This document shows positions 44,381 to 52,005 of a stretch of 64,000 nt of DNA, in pieces. Position 1 is the first letter of the stretch; each line of letters opens with the position of its first letter. Made by a program: the position numbers and the translations under genes. A model generated the notes under the pieces. The model saw nothing but the letters and a program-made list of their open reading frames with translations, was not told the origin of the DNA and made no database searches. Source of the stretch: Turritopsis dohrnii (Eukaryota > Cnidaria > Hydrozoa > Anthoathecata > Oceaniidae); NCBI GenBank assembly GCA_027922465.2, contig BQMF02000066.1, positions 1,148,408 to 1,212,407 on the forward strand, written 5' to 3'.

Positions 44381-45431
44381 ATGTCTCCCACTTGACGTCC
44401 ATACGTGTGCAAGTTGGAAGTTGTTCATCAGGGAAATTTGTCATCATTTTGTTGATTTCATAAAATTTTTGGATATCTTTTTCTCGAACAGCCTCATAAA
44501 GTTCCAATTGATACATAGTGAAGCCTTTCCTATTGGAACGATGGTAGTTTTGGTACATTCGGCCTAGTGTTATTAGTACACCAATGCAAGAAACTATAGT
44601 TCCTAACACTGCAACCAACCACACTATAATGAAGCAGTAGCCATATATGACATGTGAAGATATCTCACATGATAAAGTTAGTGTATTGGTGTATATACCC
44701 GTGAGACTACCCTTATTTGCCTCAATCGTGCACATACCCATAGTAGGAAAGAGTACATTATTACCTTTCTTCGTTATATCTGGCACTCCTATGAGTTGTC
44801 TGCATGCCTGGAGAATCGACAGATTCATGATGATGTACAAAATTTCCACTATAAATTGGCAAAAAATGTACACATTCTTCGTACAAGTCACAGTATCACA
44901 AAAGTACACATTATAAATCGCTGCTGCAGAGGAAGATTCTACACAGCTCTTAAATTTTTCCAATCGCTCAAAGTTCCACTTGAACAGCATATATGGCAAC
45001 TGTAATGCCATTGAACATGCTAGAATGAAGAATTGAATCCATTGGTAAGATGTAATAATAGTCTTTTTCATGGGCACACATGATCCTCGCGACTTACATA
45101 GCACATGACTGCCATCTCGCTGCTGGAGAATTCCAGTCATATCGAGAGTATCAGGAATTCCGTACTCGTGAGATAGTTCATATTTTGCGAGCTCCTCATA
45201 TATATATAGACCCTTCATCCAACAAGCATTTTGTATGAATTTGTTCCCTACATCCCAACCTAACATATTACAATTCATGCCATCTTTGTACCAACACCAT
45301 GCCGTTATGAGAGTTGTCAACATGATTATCTTTGAACCCAGCAGCCTGTTAAATCTGGATGTAACTGAATCATTTCTCTTCTTAGTAAAATCTATAGCGA
45401 GGACTTGCTTGAGCGGATCTATAATATTCAT
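44373..45431 (-). CDS. Innexin-like gap-junction/hemichannel protein carried by the Polinton
   Basis: Innexins form gap junctions and hemichannels in invertebrate plasma membranes. The 352-residue frame (ATG at 45431, in ATAAAATG; an in-frame ATG also lies at 45452) shows four hydrophobic helices. TM1 is KIIMLTTLITAWCW. TM2 begins with the innexin hallmark YQW (SYQWIQFFILACSMALQL). TM3 is NVYIFCQFIVEILYIIMN. TM4 is GYCFIIVWLVAVLGTIVSCI. The N-terminus has SRFNRL before TM1. The second extracellular loop has LFPTMGMCTIEANKGS...SCEIS, matching the FP-x-x-x-x-C...C pattern of innexins. The first loop holds four cysteines rather than two. It is intronless and convergent with the SAP-like gene. 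A host origin by capture is inferred. Confidence 0.85.
   Translation of the reverse strand: MNIIDPLKQVLAIDFTKKRNDSVTSRFNRLLGSKIIMLTTLITAWCWYKDGMNCNMLGWDVGNKFIQNACWMKGLYIYEELAKYELSHEYGIPDTLDMTGILQQRDGSHVLCKSRGSCVPMKKTIITSYQWIQFFILACSMALQLPYMLFKWNFERLEKFKSCVESSSAAAIYNVYFCDTVTCTKNVYIFCQFIVEILYIIMNLSILQACRQLIGVPDITKKGNNVLFPTMGMCTIEANKGSLTGIYTNTLTLSCEISSHVIYGYCFIIVWLVAVLGTIVSCIGVLITLGRMYQNYHRSNRKGFTMYQLELYEAVREKDIQKFYEINKMMTNFPDEQLPTCTRMDVKWETFT
44376..44426 (+). repeat. Direct repeat, left copy, bracketing the innexin gene
   Basis: 'caagtaaatgtctcccactt' through 'gtgcaagttggaagttgtt' recurs at 45498-45552. The right copy has four extra bases (a doubled 'actt'). The repeat spans the junction between the SAP-like stop and what is, in the right copy, the leader of the BRO-like gene. 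Confidence 0.85.
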
Positions 45432-45497
45432 TTTATCTCTTTTCAAATCCAATATTTGACTCCTTAATATTCAACGAAATGTCAAAGCCTAGAGCTT

Positions 45498-45552
45498 CAA
45501 GTAAATGTCTCCCACTTACTTGACGTCCATACGTGTGCAAGTTGGAAGTTGT
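45498..45552 (+). repeat. Direct repeat, right copy, bracketing the innexin gene
   Basis: Counterpart of 44376-44426. It runs into the BRO-like gene leader, so the ancestral arrangement was probably SAP-like gene followed directly by the BRO-like gene. Confidence 0.85.
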
Positions 45553-45565
45553 TTCTATAAGAAAG

Positions 45566-46336
45566 ATGAACTTGTCTTTGTTTTCTGGATTATCAACCAT
45601 TGAAGTACTTTTTGATGGACAAAACCAACCATTCATTCACAGAGCACAATTTGGTAAGTTCTTAGGGTTGAAGCACATAGTTACATCTGTTCCAGACACT
45701 ATGAAGCGTGAGCAACTCACTAGAGTAGAACTTGAAAAGGGTGTCCATCTGATGGACCCCCTTGGGAGGTCGCGAAACCCCCACGATGTGTTCCTTTCCT
45801 TAGAGCTTGCTCTCTACATCGTAATGCGTAGTGAAAAACCTACTGCAGCTTTAGCCCGAAACTGGTTGCTTAAAGAGATTATCCCGAGAGGTTTTAACAA
45901 GATTATCCAAGAAAAGCAAAATGCCATTGAGGAAGCTGAAGCAGCTCTTGCTTTACTCAACGATGACCTTGTAGAGCGTTATCAAATGATCGATAAACTC
46001 CTGCAAAGACATGTTCCTCACGCAGAAGACCTGCGCAAGGATAATGTTCTTCTGATTGTACGCAAACACTCTACATCTGAAGATGATGAACATTACAACC
46101 TGCCTTACTACATCGCACGGATACAGAGACGTACAATCACAAGTAAGAGACGATGGTTACTCAACCAGTTTCCGAGCAGTGAGGAGATCGTTGTCATCGA
46201 TAATCCTAACGGTATACACGCGTTTAATAGATTCGAAGAGGACGGGCATGTGGAACGTTTCCAGTGTCATTTCAGATTGATCGACTTAACTCGTGATGAT
46301 CTATATGACTTGGGTGTCCCTGCCCTTGAAGATTGA
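45566..46336 (+). CDS. BRO-family-like DNA-binding protein
   Basis: The N-terminal part follows the Bro-N pattern of large DNA viruses and phages: a strand pair (IEVLFDGQNQPFIHRAQFGKFLGL), then PHDVFLSLELALYIVMRS and an ARNWLLKEIIPRGFNKIIQE helix where Bro-N domains have their 'F-W-x-x-x-V-L-P-x-I' block. A helical linker and a C-terminal globular part follow (VLLIVRKHS...NLPYYIARIQRRTITSKRRWLLNQFP). BRO proteins bind nucleic acid and may regulate transcription. The ATG at 45566 is preceded by TATAAGAAAG, like other starts in the element; a longer in-frame start at 45533 lies inside the direct repeat. It is convergent with the next minus-strand gene, with a strong hairpin between them. Confidence 0.7.
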   Translation: MNLSLFSGLSTIEVLFDGQNQPFIHRAQFGKFLGLKHIVTSVPDTMKREQLTRVELEKGVHLMDPLGRSRNPHDVFLSLELALYIVMRSEKPTAALARNWLLKEIIPRGFNKIIQEKQNAIEEAEAALALLNDDLVERYQMIDKLLQRHVPHAEDLRKDNVLLIVRKHSTSEDDEHYNLPYYIARIQRRTITSKRRWLLNQFPSSEEIVVIDNPNGIHAFNRFEEDGHVERFQCHFRLIDLTRDDLYDLGVPALED

Positions 46337-46338
46337 AG

Positions 46339-46363
46339 AGGGGTCCCAACCGTTGGGACCCCT
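46339..46363. terminator. Perfect 11-bp hairpin between convergent genes
   Basis: AGGGGTCCCAA, loop CCG, TTGGGACCCCT, two bases after the BRO-like stop. A second small stem (TAGCTT, TACC, AAGCTA) lies at 46381-46396, nearer the end of the minus-strand gene. Confidence 0.65.
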
Positions 46364-46425
46364 TGGCAGATGTCGTTTTGTAGCTTTACCAAGCTATAAA
46401 ACATAAGGAGGGGGTGCCTCATACA

Positions 46426-47079
46426 TCACATAGCAGGTGCACTCGGGGTATCTGAACTGCTCACGAGCTTTTTTGCGATTTCTTCGCGACCTTCTTTCCT
46501 TCCACGTTCCAAAAGCTCTTGCTTCTGATGTTCGTAAAGCTGTTTGATCACCTTCCTTGATCGTTTTCGCAGCTCTTGCTTCTGATGTTCGTAAAGCTGT
46601 TTCTCCTCCATAATTCGAGTAAACTCAGGATGATCGATGGTACCGTCTTCGTAGACTTTTGATATTAGCACACGCAGACTGTCTAGAACGGTCTGCGCAG
46701 CGAATGCGATATCATGGTTTTTCTGTCTTTCTACATCGACAATAGAGGCACATTTTTGAATACCGCTCATTATTAGACCCACCACGAGAGCTGTCACACA
46801 CAGCCCGATGCTCATCGAAGTATCCATTTCTGATACCAAGCATGCAATCTCACCACCAGAGAGTACAACATTCACCGCGATCAGAAAGTAACATGCATAT
46901 TTCGCAACTGCTGAGTAGTGTGAAAATTTGCGCTCTAAAGATGTTCGACTTTCTAATTCCCGAGATAGGTATGCTTCCGTCTCCTTCACCGCTTGAATTC
47001 TATAGTTTTTTGCGTATCCATTCTCTGGGTCTGGTAAAACAGGATATAGCTTCTCCGTAGTCACGTCGTACATTGCCAT
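46426..47079 (-). CDS. Polinton hypothetical two-helix membrane/coiled-coil protein
   Basis: 217 residues from the ATG at 47079 (MAMYDVTTEKLYPVLPDPEN), chosen because it follows the upstream stop directly. Two membrane helices, YACYFLIAVNVVLSGGEIACL and IGLCVTALVVGLIMSGI, lie in the middle. The C-terminal third is a long charged helix containing the duplicated block KQLYEHQKQELRKRSRK / KQLYEHQKQELLERGRK. I do not recognise a named family. It shares a transcript direction with the probable minor capsid gene, suggesting a virion role (inference). Confidence 0.7.
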   Translation of the reverse strand: MAMYDVTTEKLYPVLPDPENGYAKNYRIQAVKETEAYLSRELESRTSLERKFSHYSAVAKYACYFLIAVNVVLSGGEIACLVSEMDTSMSIGLCVTALVVGLIMSGIQKCASIVDVERQKNHDIAFAAQTVLDSLRVLISKVYEDGTIDHPEFTRIMEEKQLYEHQKQELRKRSRKVIKQLYEHQKQELLERGRKEGREEIAKKLVSSSDTPSAPAM

Positions 47080-47083
47080 CTGT

Positions 47084-47749
47084 TTATTTGAAGACGACGA
47101 GCATATTGATAGCTTGTAAATCAACTTTCCTGCCTTGATCGTCGGTGACGTAAAAATTCAACGTTCGCGTTGAGGACCTCAATTTGTTGGTGAACATAGG
47201 ACGTTCATAGTGATACGACATGATGTCGCCATACTCGTATTCTGGCTTCTGAAGTCTAAAAATGTGTACGATTTTCGTAATTGCACCGTTTAACAGAATA
47301 TAGCTGTTTTCGAATTCCTCACAGTACAGCCGTATAGACTTGAACGTACAGAAGTTTGGCACCGATCTATTTTCACCTTGAGTATACTTCTTATCTAATC
47401 CTAAAAGTTCCCCTAAGTTTTCACTTATTGAGACGTAATACCCTTTTTGTACTGATAAGTGAAGCTTACCATCCTCTCTTGGATCGAGATTTGCGCATCC
47501 AAGTGATCTTGCATTTATTCTTGAACGAATACTCTTTGACGTATATAATCCAGGTGGAAAGTCTATATGCAGGGGGAACCTTGAATCGACGGGGTCTTTT
47601 TTTGATACTTGATCAATGGTAAATCTAGCGTGTTGAACTAGGTTGAGCCACCCCACGTATAACACTGCTTCTTTTATCGCAATCTCCGTGCCTTCTTTTA
47701 ACTCTGTTGGTAACTTGGTTTCTCCAAGATGGGTGACATTTACATACAT
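47084..47749 (-). CDS. Probable minor capsid (penton-type) protein
   Basis: 221 residues, beta-rich, no membrane segment. The C-terminal strands STRTLNFYVTDDQGRKVDLQ and AINMLVVF resemble the closing segment of Polinton minor capsid proteins, which form single-jelly-roll pentons at capsid vertices. In the canonical gene set it accompanies the major capsid and ATPase genes, as here. The ATG lies directly behind TATAATAA in a 14-bp gap shared with the divergent plus-strand gene. The identification rests on pattern and context, not alignment. Confidence 0.65.
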   Translation of the reverse strand: MYVNVTHLGETKLPTELKEGTEIAIKEAVLYVGWLNLVQHARFTIDQVSKKDPVDSRFPLHIDFPPGLYTSKSIRSRINARSLGCANLDPREDGKLHLSVQKGYYVSISENLGELLGLDKKYTQGENRSVPNFCTFKSIRLYCEEFENSYILLNGAITKIVHIFRLQKPEYEYGDIMSYHYERPMFTNKLRSSTRTLNFYVTDDQGRKVDLQAINMLVVFK

Positions 47750-47763
47750 TTATTATAAGAGAA
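47750..47763. promoter_or_regulatory. 14-bp bidirectional start region
   Basis: TTATTATAAGAGAA is all that separates two divergent ATGs. Read on the minus strand it is TTCTCTTATAATAA, identical to the 14-bp core between the other divergent pair at 50104-50119. TATAATAA faces the minor capsid gene. Confidence 0.7.
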
Positions 47764-48846
47764 ATGAACTACGACAAGGTGCGGTATATACCAAAATTCG
47801 GGCAACCCAGTACACTCTTAGCTGCTAAGGAACTCTGGGAGCAAAGGATCGTTGTGGATCAACAAGGGAGCTTTTTCATCGCTAAGTTTCGCGATATTTT
47901 CTCATTTCCGTTTGTACCCATGAAAAATGACATATGGCTCGATATCGACATGTACCCAGGACAGTTATCTTTTGCTACCTGGTTAGCTACGACTGGTTGC
48001 GGCATATCAACGCAACATCTACACCATAAGAACCCTATGATTGCGAGCATCTACCGCTTTCACGTCTATTTTCAGATACGTCTGATCTTGAAGCAACTTG
48101 AAATTCCTCTACCAAGTGAACTAAGCTTCAACCCGCGAGATAACAAATACAATTCAAGTGCGTTCAAGACGCTCTCTGCAGAGTTTGACATACCAGCTGA
48201 CAAGTTCTTCTGGCGATACCCTGCTCGCATGCGGAGAATTGGCAAGAGTTGGGAATTCTACGTTCAAAATGATGTTGATGCTGGGTTAAGTAGAGCTGGT
48301 ATACAACGCTTGTCGCAGAGTACGCGGATGTACGCACGAATGCTTTTAGAAAGTCAGGCGAGTGCACGTTCCGTTATAGCGGGTGACACTGGACGTGCCT
48401 TGGATGCTCAAAAGATCTTCATGACCGCAGTAGAGCAAGCGATCCGGAAAGACACCTCTTTAGCGGAAGAGATTGGTAAGTTCCAGAAAGCCTTAAGTTA
48501 CGCTAGATCGGAACCTGATTTTGGCGTTGCCCTCGGTACATACCTAATACCCAGCGATTTAAAGCTTGGGAATCTCGACAACATCTCTGATTTTTCGACA
48601 AAGCTTACCGTTGCGACTCACATCGGTAAACTACCACCACCACCTAAACAACACTCTTTGGGAGCATTTCAGGGTCGCAGAATGGCTTCCTCCGATCCTC
48701 CAACATCTTCCGTTAAGCGAGCTCAAACATCTCCCGTTAAGCAAGTTCCAACGTCTTCCGCGGCTAAGCAGCATGAAGAAGAAAAGCAAGCTCTCATGTG
48801 GGTAGGTGTCGGTTTAATTGCGGTTCTTTTGTATTTCAAACCATAG
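47764..48846 (+). CDS. Polinton hypothetical virion protein with C-terminal anchor (360 aa)
   Basis: No named family is recognised. The N-terminus is YDKVRYIPKFGQPSTLLAAKELW, followed by a mixed alpha/beta body. The tail is a low-complexity S/T/P/K-rich linker with three KR/KQ-x-x-TSS units at about 308-338. It ends in a hydrophobic anchor, ALMWVGVGLIAVLLYF. It is divergently paired with the minor capsid gene and overlaps the end of the next minus-strand gene tail to tail by 33 bases. Placement among capsid genes suggests a structural role. Confidence 0.75.
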   Translation: MNYDKVRYIPKFGQPSTLLAAKELWEQRIVVDQQGSFFIAKFRDIFSFPFVPMKNDIWLDIDMYPGQLSFATWLATTGCGISTQHLHHKNPMIASIYRFHVYFQIRLILKQLEIPLPSELSFNPRDNKYNSSAFKTLSAEFDIPADKFFWRYPARMRRIGKSWEFYVQNDVDAGLSRAGIQRLSQSTRMYARMLLESQASARSVIAGDTGRALDAQKIFMTAVEQAIRKDTSLAEEIGKFQKALSYARSEPDFGVALGTYLIPSDLKLGNLDNISDFSTKLTVATHIGKLPPPPKQHSLGAFQGRRMASSDPPTSSVKRAQTSPVKQVPTSSAAKQHEEEKQALMWVGVGLIAVLLYFKP

Positions 48847-50103
48847 CCAGTTGCCTATCAGACCAACCCCCAAAACTACGACTAGCCATGCATTGCTCAC
48901 TAGAGTTATGACACCTTTCTTCAGAAAGTTTAAGAGCCAGCTTACAACACTTCCAATGATCCCTGGCAATGCAGCTCCAAGTTTACTTGCAAGTTTTCCA
49001 AGAAGGCGTCCAAGTGCTTCGAGCTGCTTCTTCACCCATTGCTGTACACCAGCTCTTCCAGAAGCAGCAGGAGGAGGACTTCCTCGAGTAGGAGCACCAC
49101 CACCTGTGAGAGAGGTTGCTATCGTTGATATTACCAGCGAAAACGCTGTTAAGATTGAAACGATTGTGATCCCTTGCTCTCGAAAGAGGATACGAAGTTT
49201 CTCCCCTAGTGTTCTATCCTTCTCGAGTACTTTGAACACCGTCTCTTTGATGCGCGACCATTGGCTAGACAACTCCTTTCGGTTACCACTCAGCACCTCT
49301 AGTCGATCTGCACGCTCCGCTTTCAAATTGGAGAGTCGTCGCTTAATCTCTTCTTGTATTTCAGGATTGCTTGTTTCACCTAGTTTACGTTCTTCTTTTG
49401 CTATTTGATTATCGAGTTCGCCTAATTTTGCTAAGTTGTTCTCCAACTCCCCACGTATTCGTTTTAGTGCATCGTCTAAGCCTCTAAGTTCACGCAAATT
49501 AAATTCAATCCCATGCTCGCTTAAGAACTCCTCTACCTCTAATGTTTTTGGGGTGCCTTGCTCGAGCATTTCACCCAATACCTCTCTCGCATTTGAGATT
49601 TTGTCGAGGACTTGACTGTCATCCAAGCTATCCATTTCAATATTTTCTAGTTGTTTCGCCAGTTTACGTCTTCCCTTATGCATCCACTCTGGTGTACTAT
49701 CAACACCTAACTGGGTTTTTATAGCAGCCTCACCACCTAGGGTTTTCAAAATACCTTCTTTAACGTAAAATCCTCCCTTTTTTTTCGTTAATTGGTGCCA
49801 TTTATCATTTTTATAAAATTCAACTTTTACAACACCTGGTGTTTTCGTTGAAGTTACTCGAAACCGATCCAAAGCCAAATTGGGATCTCCTTCTATACCG
49901 AGATAGTTGTATAAATCTTCTATTGTCTGTCTTTTAATTTCTATTCCCTGCTGAATTGATGTGCTTGGTATTTCAGAAGAATCGCCTGTATTAGATATAA
50001 GCGGTGTAGTGTCAGATATAAGCGGTGTAGTGTCAGATGTAAACGATGTATCTTCTACATCGTCAAAGTTACCGTAAGGTGTTTCAAATGAGTTAAAGGC
50101 CAT
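48814..50103 (-). CDS. Polinton hypothetical protein with amphipathic membrane-active C-terminus (429 aa)
   Basis: The start is the ATG at 50103 (MAFNSFETPYGNFDDVED), placed next to the shared divergent start region; the open frame continues a few codons further. A repeated 'TPLIS' leader is followed by a long coiled-coil region (about 150-290, KRIRGELENNLAKLGELDNQ). A hydrophobic helix (GITIVSILTAFSLVISTIAT) and a glycine/proline linker come next. Then a string of amphipathic and hydrophobic helices follows: LEALGRLLGKLASKLGAALP, GIIGSVVSWLLNFL and AWLVVVLGVGLIGNWLW. The tail recalls membrane-lytic internal capsid proteins, but that is inference. Confidence 0.75.
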   Translation of the reverse strand: MAFNSFETPYGNFDDVEDTSFTSDTTPLISDTTPLISNTGDSSEIPSTSIQQGIEIKRQTIEDLYNYLGIEGDPNLALDRFRVTSTKTPGVVKVEFYKNDKWHQLTKKKGGFYVKEGILKTLGGEAAIKTQLGVDSTPEWMHKGRRKLAKQLENIEMDSLDDSQVLDKISNAREVLGEMLEQGTPKTLEVEEFLSEHGIEFNLRELRGLDDALKRIRGELENNLAKLGELDNQIAKEERKLGETSNPEIQEEIKRRLSNLKAERADRLEVLSGNRKELSSQWSRIKETVFKVLEKDRTLGEKLRILFREQGITIVSILTAFSLVISTIATSLTGGGAPTRGSPPPAASGRAGVQQWVKKQLEALGRLLGKLASKLGAALPGIIGSVVSWLLNFLKKGVITLVSNAWLVVVLGVGLIGNWLWFEIQKNRN

Positions 50104-50119
50104 TTCTCTTATAATAAAC
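50104..50119. promoter_or_regulatory. 16-bp bidirectional start region
   Basis: TTCTCTTATAATAAAC separates the ATGs of the 429-aa protein (minus) and the major capsid protein (plus). TATAATAAA faces the capsid gene and AAGAGAA faces the partner, the same polarity as at 47750-47763. Confidence 0.7.
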
Positions 50120-51376
50120 ATGTATGGTATTGCAAACCCTCATAAGGAATATATGACTCGCTTTGCCTTCAACGCACCGCGTCAGCATGTTAAGATCTCG
50201 AATACACCAAGTACCATTGACCAGGCTCTATTTCTAGATGTGAGGCTGCCGAATCTAGGTGCTAATGATGTCATTCTACCAGAATCGCTCAAGCTCACGT
50301 TTGATATCAAACTCAACTCCACCGATACAGGACGCTACATCGTCAACAACTTGGGAAAGGCTTTGATCGAACAGTTGACTATCAGTTACGAAGGAAACAT
50401 CATCCAAGACATTCAAAATGCGGATGTGATGGAAATTTACAAGGACAGATGGCTACCTGAGGAAATGCAAGTGGAACGTATCCAACAGGGAATAGATCCG
50501 GAGGGTGAGGTGAACAAGCTCAGAGTCACACCGGGTGCAACGAGTACTTCAACGAGTAAGTCCTCCCTGGCAGCTGTCCATGGTAACCGTTTTTCCATTC
50601 CTCTATGGGAATTTTTTGAACTCGTCAAGCATCTCCCCTATGTACAGCTTCGCGATCGCTTAAGCTTCAAAATTAAATTCGCAGAGTATGGAAAGGTCAT
50701 CAGAGATGCAGGATCAGGATCAGGTGCTTCGAAGAAAGATCCTGACGGCACCTACACTATCTCCAACATTGCTCTAGAATTCGACAAGGTAGAAGACTCT
50801 GACTTCAAACTAAAAGTCTACAATGAACTTGCCAATAGGCGACTACCCTACACCCGTGTTTTACGGCATAGAATAATCCCTTTGGACAAGAAAGATACCG
50901 CCTGGAATATACAGGTAAACGTGCCCAGCGAGAGTTTAAAGGCTCTTGTTCTATTCTTTCTTGATCCAGACAAACGAAAAGCATACGCTATGGATAACAC
51001 CCATTACTACAACCCGAAAATCAGCAAGGTAGACATTACCATCGAAGGAGAGCCTAATCAACTCTATACACAGGGCTTACTTCCAGAAGAAATGTATGCC
51101 CCGGCACGGAAGTATTTCACTTCCAATGAACTGCTGCCGGCCATTAGTCCTTCTAAATTCTTTGATTCTAATTACTGTCTTTTTATCGACTTTCGAAGTG
51201 TTGCTGACAATACTCTACATGGTGCGGGGAGGCGCCTCAAAAACACTTCAGATGGTGTCACACTGCAGATCACCAAAAAAGCTGATGGTGCGGGAGCCAT
51301 CCAATGTTACCTCTTTGTGCTACAAGATGGACAGGTTAACTTCATGAATGAGCGCTTCCACAGTGTCGGCTACTAA
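50120..51376 (+). CDS. Major capsid protein, double jelly-roll (Polinton)
   Basis: 418 residues, the usual size for Polinton hexon-type major capsid proteins, which build the icosahedral shell. The N-terminal arm RFAFNAPRQHVKISNTPSTI is followed by beta-rich segments: NLGANDVILPESLKLTFDIK, then IVNNLGKALIEQLTISYEGN, a typical block of this family. A low-complexity S/T and G/S loop pair lies at about 135-145 and 195-205. The second jelly roll holds VLRHRIIPLDKKDTAWNIQV and a C-terminal LFIDFRSVADNTLHGAG...GAIQCYLFVLQDGQVNFMN. No break is seen. It is followed after 5 bases by the packaging ATPase. Confidence 0.9.
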   Translation: MYGIANPHKEYMTRFAFNAPRQHVKISNTPSTIDQALFLDVRLPNLGANDVILPESLKLTFDIKLNSTDTGRYIVNNLGKALIEQLTISYEGNIIQDIQNADVMEIYKDRWLPEEMQVERIQQGIDPEGEVNKLRVTPGATSTSTSKSSLAAVHGNRFSIPLWEFFELVKHLPYVQLRDRLSFKIKFAEYGKVIRDAGSGSGASKKDPDGTYTISNIALEFDKVEDSDFKLKVYNELANRRLPYTRVLRHRIIPLDKKDTAWNIQVNVPSESLKALVLFFLDPDKRKAYAMDNTHYYNPKISKVDITIEGEPNQLYTQGLLPEEMYAPARKYFTSNELLPAISPSKFFDSNYCLFIDFRSVADNTLHGAGRRLKNTSDGVTLQITKKADGAGAIQCYLFVLQDGQVNFMNERFHSVGY

Positions 51377-51381
51377 AATAA

Positions 51382-51987
51382 ATGAACCTTATTAAAGATC
51401 CTTGTACCACCATTTTTTCAGGACCGACAGGCTGTGGCAAGACGGAACTGGCTCTACGCTTACTACAGAACCACTTCAAGCACCACTTTGACTACATCGT
51501 CATTCTCTGTCCTTCCCTCCGATGGAATACAACCTATAAAGACTGTACGATTCTCTGGGAAGATGATGATGTTTTTCTGATCGAACCTACACCACAACAG
51601 GACTTACTATATTGGATTGAGATATTCACCAAGCAATTGGCAGGGCAGGAAACCTTATTCATCATCGATGATTCCATAGCTGATGAGAAACTCGATAAGA
51701 AGAGGACTCCACTTCTCAATCTAAGTACCACAGGACGTCATCAAAAACATAGTCTATGGCTTCTCACCCAAGTATACACAGCTCTTCCAAAAACTATCAG
51801 ACGGCAAGCAAAGATGCTATTCGTTTGGTATCCTAAAGAGAAGAGTGATGTTAAGCTTATCGATGATGAAACCAATGTCATGAAAAACGACTGGAGTGAC
51901 ATCTTGCAAGAATTGGATGCTTCAGAACACGCATATCTTTACATACGATGTAGGTTTCCAAGGAGTTACAAGGTTGTTCTTCAATAA
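51382..51987 (+). CDS. A32-like (FtsK/HerA) genome-packaging ATPase
   Basis: This enzyme pumps DNA into the capsid. Walker A is GPTGCGKT at residues 14-21; Walker B is TLFIIDDS at 91-98. A conserved glutamine follows (LLTQVY, 143-148), as in A32-type ATPases, and the C-terminal motif is YLYIRCRFP. 201 residues is within the normal Polinton range, and the frame is intact. The ATG sits in AAATAAATG only 5 bases after the capsid stop, implying coupled expression of capsid and ATPase. Confidence 0.92.
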   Translation: MNLIKDPCTTIFSGPTGCGKTELALRLLQNHFKHHFDYIVILCPSLRWNTTYKDCTILWEDDDVFLIEPTPQQDLLYWIEIFTKQLAGQETLFIIDDSIADEKLDKKRTPLLNLSTTGRHQKHSLWLLTQVYTALPKTIRRQAKMLFVWYPKEKSDVKLIDDETNVMKNDWSDILQELDASEHAYLYIRCRFPRSYKVVLQ

Positions 51988-52005
51988 GTATACAAACTTA
52001 TTGAA
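51980..52005. terminator. Perfect 10-bp hairpin overlapping two convergent stops
   Basis: TTCAATAAGT, loop ATACAA, ACTTATTGAA. The stem contains the ATPase stop (51985-51987) and the stop of the minus-strand repeat protein (51998-52000). Confidence 0.6.

Noticed and set aside
45433..45636. Short minus-strand ORF upstream of the innexin as an N-terminal extension
   Set aside because: It is in the direct repeat and the BRO-like leader, in another frame, and no splice signals support a join.
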